Assembly (NCBI RefSeq): GCF_011174705.1
Contig: NZ_JAANIJ010000001.1
Span: forward strand, 2,852,001-2,916,000
From: Tessaracoccus coleopterorum
Lineage (GTDB): Bacteria > Actinomycetota > Actinomycetes > Propionibacteriales > Propionibacteriaceae
DNA length: 64,000 nucleotides
Direction: 5' to 3'
Shown: piece after piece, positions 63,088 through 64,000 of the stretch
Numbering within the stretch: the first letter of the stretch is position 1
Layout of the letters: each line of letters starts with the position of its first letter
The notes under the pieces: model-generated
Told to the model about the DNA's origin: nothing
The model's database searches: none
What the model saw: the letters and a program-made list of their open reading frames with translations, nothing else
Translations under genes and position numbers: made by a program

Positions 63088-63123
63088 AGGCGGGCCGTCA
63101 GCCGTCGTGCTGACGTCCCGCCT
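63088..63123 (-). terminator. Intrinsic terminator of the downstream-truncated gene
   Basis: On the minus strand AGGCGGG and GTCAGC pair with GCTGAC and CCCGCCT to make a long GC-rich stem, followed by TTTCC. It lies 25 bp past the stop of the gene ending at 63148. Confidence 0.7.
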
Positions 63124-63147
63124 CCGTGGTTGCTTCCCGAGGTGCTG

Positions 63148-64000
63148 CTACCTGAGCAGGTTCTGTGCGGCCTGGTCCAGCGCCGCGGGCATCGCGCACT
63201 GACCCGCGTCCTGGTCGGGGCCGGGGCCACAGTTGTAGTCCATCCCCTGCACCTTCTCGGTCAGCCACAGCACGCGGTCGCCCGCCTGCAGCACCAACGT
63301 CGAGGTGAAGATGCCATCCTCCGCGTCGGGGAAGAGCCCCGAGCCGGTCACGTAGGCCATCTCCACCGGGTCAGCGTCCACCGCCGAGGCATCGAAGGGG
63401 ACGCCGTCGGTCAGGTCGGCGGTGCCGGGATCGGTGAGCCCGGCGTCCGTCATCTGCGCCCTGCAGCCGAGCGCCGCGTCACGGATCGTGCCGAACGCCT
63501 GCCCGGCGTCGGCCGCCGAGTCGTACTGGAGCACGGTGGCCCAGCCGAACGGCTCGGTGTTGTCGACGCCGCCGATCTCCCGCACCAGCACGGCGTCGGG
63601 GAGCCGACGTCGCCGGGGTCGCAGACACCCTTCGCGGCGCCCAGATCGGTGCGCTCACCCATCACCTTGCCCCCGTCGAGGGCCTCGGGTGGGAAGAACG
63701 CCTCGACTCCCGGCACCGTCTCCCACCCAGCTGTCGGACCGGGGTGGGAGCGTCGGTGGGCTGGGGGTGGGCCCGACCGGCGTCTCGGTGGGATCGACCT
63801 GGCTCGGGTAGCGGTCGGTGTCGGGGTCGGGCTCGCCGTGTTGGCCCAGATCGGGTCGTTCAGCACGCCGTCGAGGAGCGGGGAGGTATAGACGCCGAAC
63901 CCGGCGGCGACGGCGACCGCGGCGGCACCGACGGTCGTCGCGACCCGGCGGGTGGTGCGGCGGCGGTTGCCGAGTCGGCGGATCTCTGATGGGGCAGCAT
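63148..64000 (-). CDS. Membrane-anchored secreted hypothetical protein, start outside window (frameshifted)
   Basis: The readable N-terminal part EIRRLGNRRRTTRRVATTVG is basic and leads into a membrane helix (GAAAVAVAAGFGVYTSPLLD), then a Pro/Thr linker and an extracytoplasmic domain with four Cys (GVCDPGD, GCRAQM, NCGPGPDQDAGQC) and SGLFPDAEDGIFTSTLVLQA. It resembles the C-terminal sensor domains of actinobacterial proteins encoded next to ECF or SigE-type sigma factors, but I do not recognise the family. It ends AALDQAAQNLLR at 63148. Indels lie near 63600 and 63760. The true start is beyond 64000. Confidence 0.6.

Overview
The window comes from a high-GC Gram-positive actinobacterium. A member of the Propionibacteriaceae would fit, but no marker here fixes the genus. 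Supporting signs are GC-rich codon use with GTG/TTG starts, 4-bp ATGA/GTGA gene overlaps, probable leaderless starts (9534, 50842), and families typical of actinobacteria: PrsW, DUF222/HNH, a CarH/LitR photoreceptor and an aromatic-carotenoid CrtU. Nearly every long gene is split over two or three frames, usually at G/C runs. Because this also affects conserved housekeeping genes (ettA, orn) and a tRNA acceptor stem, I treat most breaks as sequencing or assembly indels and annotate each broken gene as one reconstructed feature.

Left chromosomal part (1-12.8 kb). After tRNA-Lys come a broken membrane-anchored hypothetical gene and a RibD/DHFR-like reductase. A tightly overlapping minus-strand operon follows: tspO-like, crtE, crtI, crtB, crtYc, crtYd, crtU and a small helical protein. 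It encodes a route from prenyl diphosphates through phytoene, lycopene and beta-carotene to isorenieratene. A CarH/LitR-like B12 photoreceptor and a cytochrome P450 are transcribed divergently from it, so the locus is probably light-induced and its product probably hydroxylated.

Integrated element (about 13-50.4 kb). This looks like a conjugative or mobilizable element. It carries an HTH protein, a PHP-plus-SMC-like ATPase (TrlF type), DprA, a MobF relaxase, a cytosine methyltransferase, ArdC, the 5' part of a primase-polymerase gene, a coupling protein, SSB and a large serine recombinase that ends beside tRNA-His. I see no VirB4-like ATPase or other T4SS channel genes. Cargo at 23.6-38.6 kb is mainly for metals and the cell envelope: a DtxR-type regulator with a CaCA exchanger, a zinc-ribbon protein, a kinase-like protein, a multicopper oxidase, an M23 peptidase, an alpha5-type ArsR sensor, a P1B-4 ATPase, an ICMT-like protein, a truncated Lnt, VKOR, a DsbA-like protein and an AraC regulator. 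Two copies of an unrecognised small membrane-protein family bracket the core of this cargo. The primase-polymerase gene is cut by an IS3-family element, which itself contains a two-recombinase unit resembling Tn554 TnpA/TnpB with 13-bp terminal inverted repeats.

Right chromosomal part (50.4-64 kb). After tRNA-His come a DUF222/HNH nuclease, oligoribonuclease, tRNA-Arg, a LacI regulator, a 2'-5' RNA ligase-like protein, an overlapping PrsW-GTPase-GTPase operon, EttA, a small membrane protein, a rhodanese and the truncated start of a membrane-anchored secreted protein.
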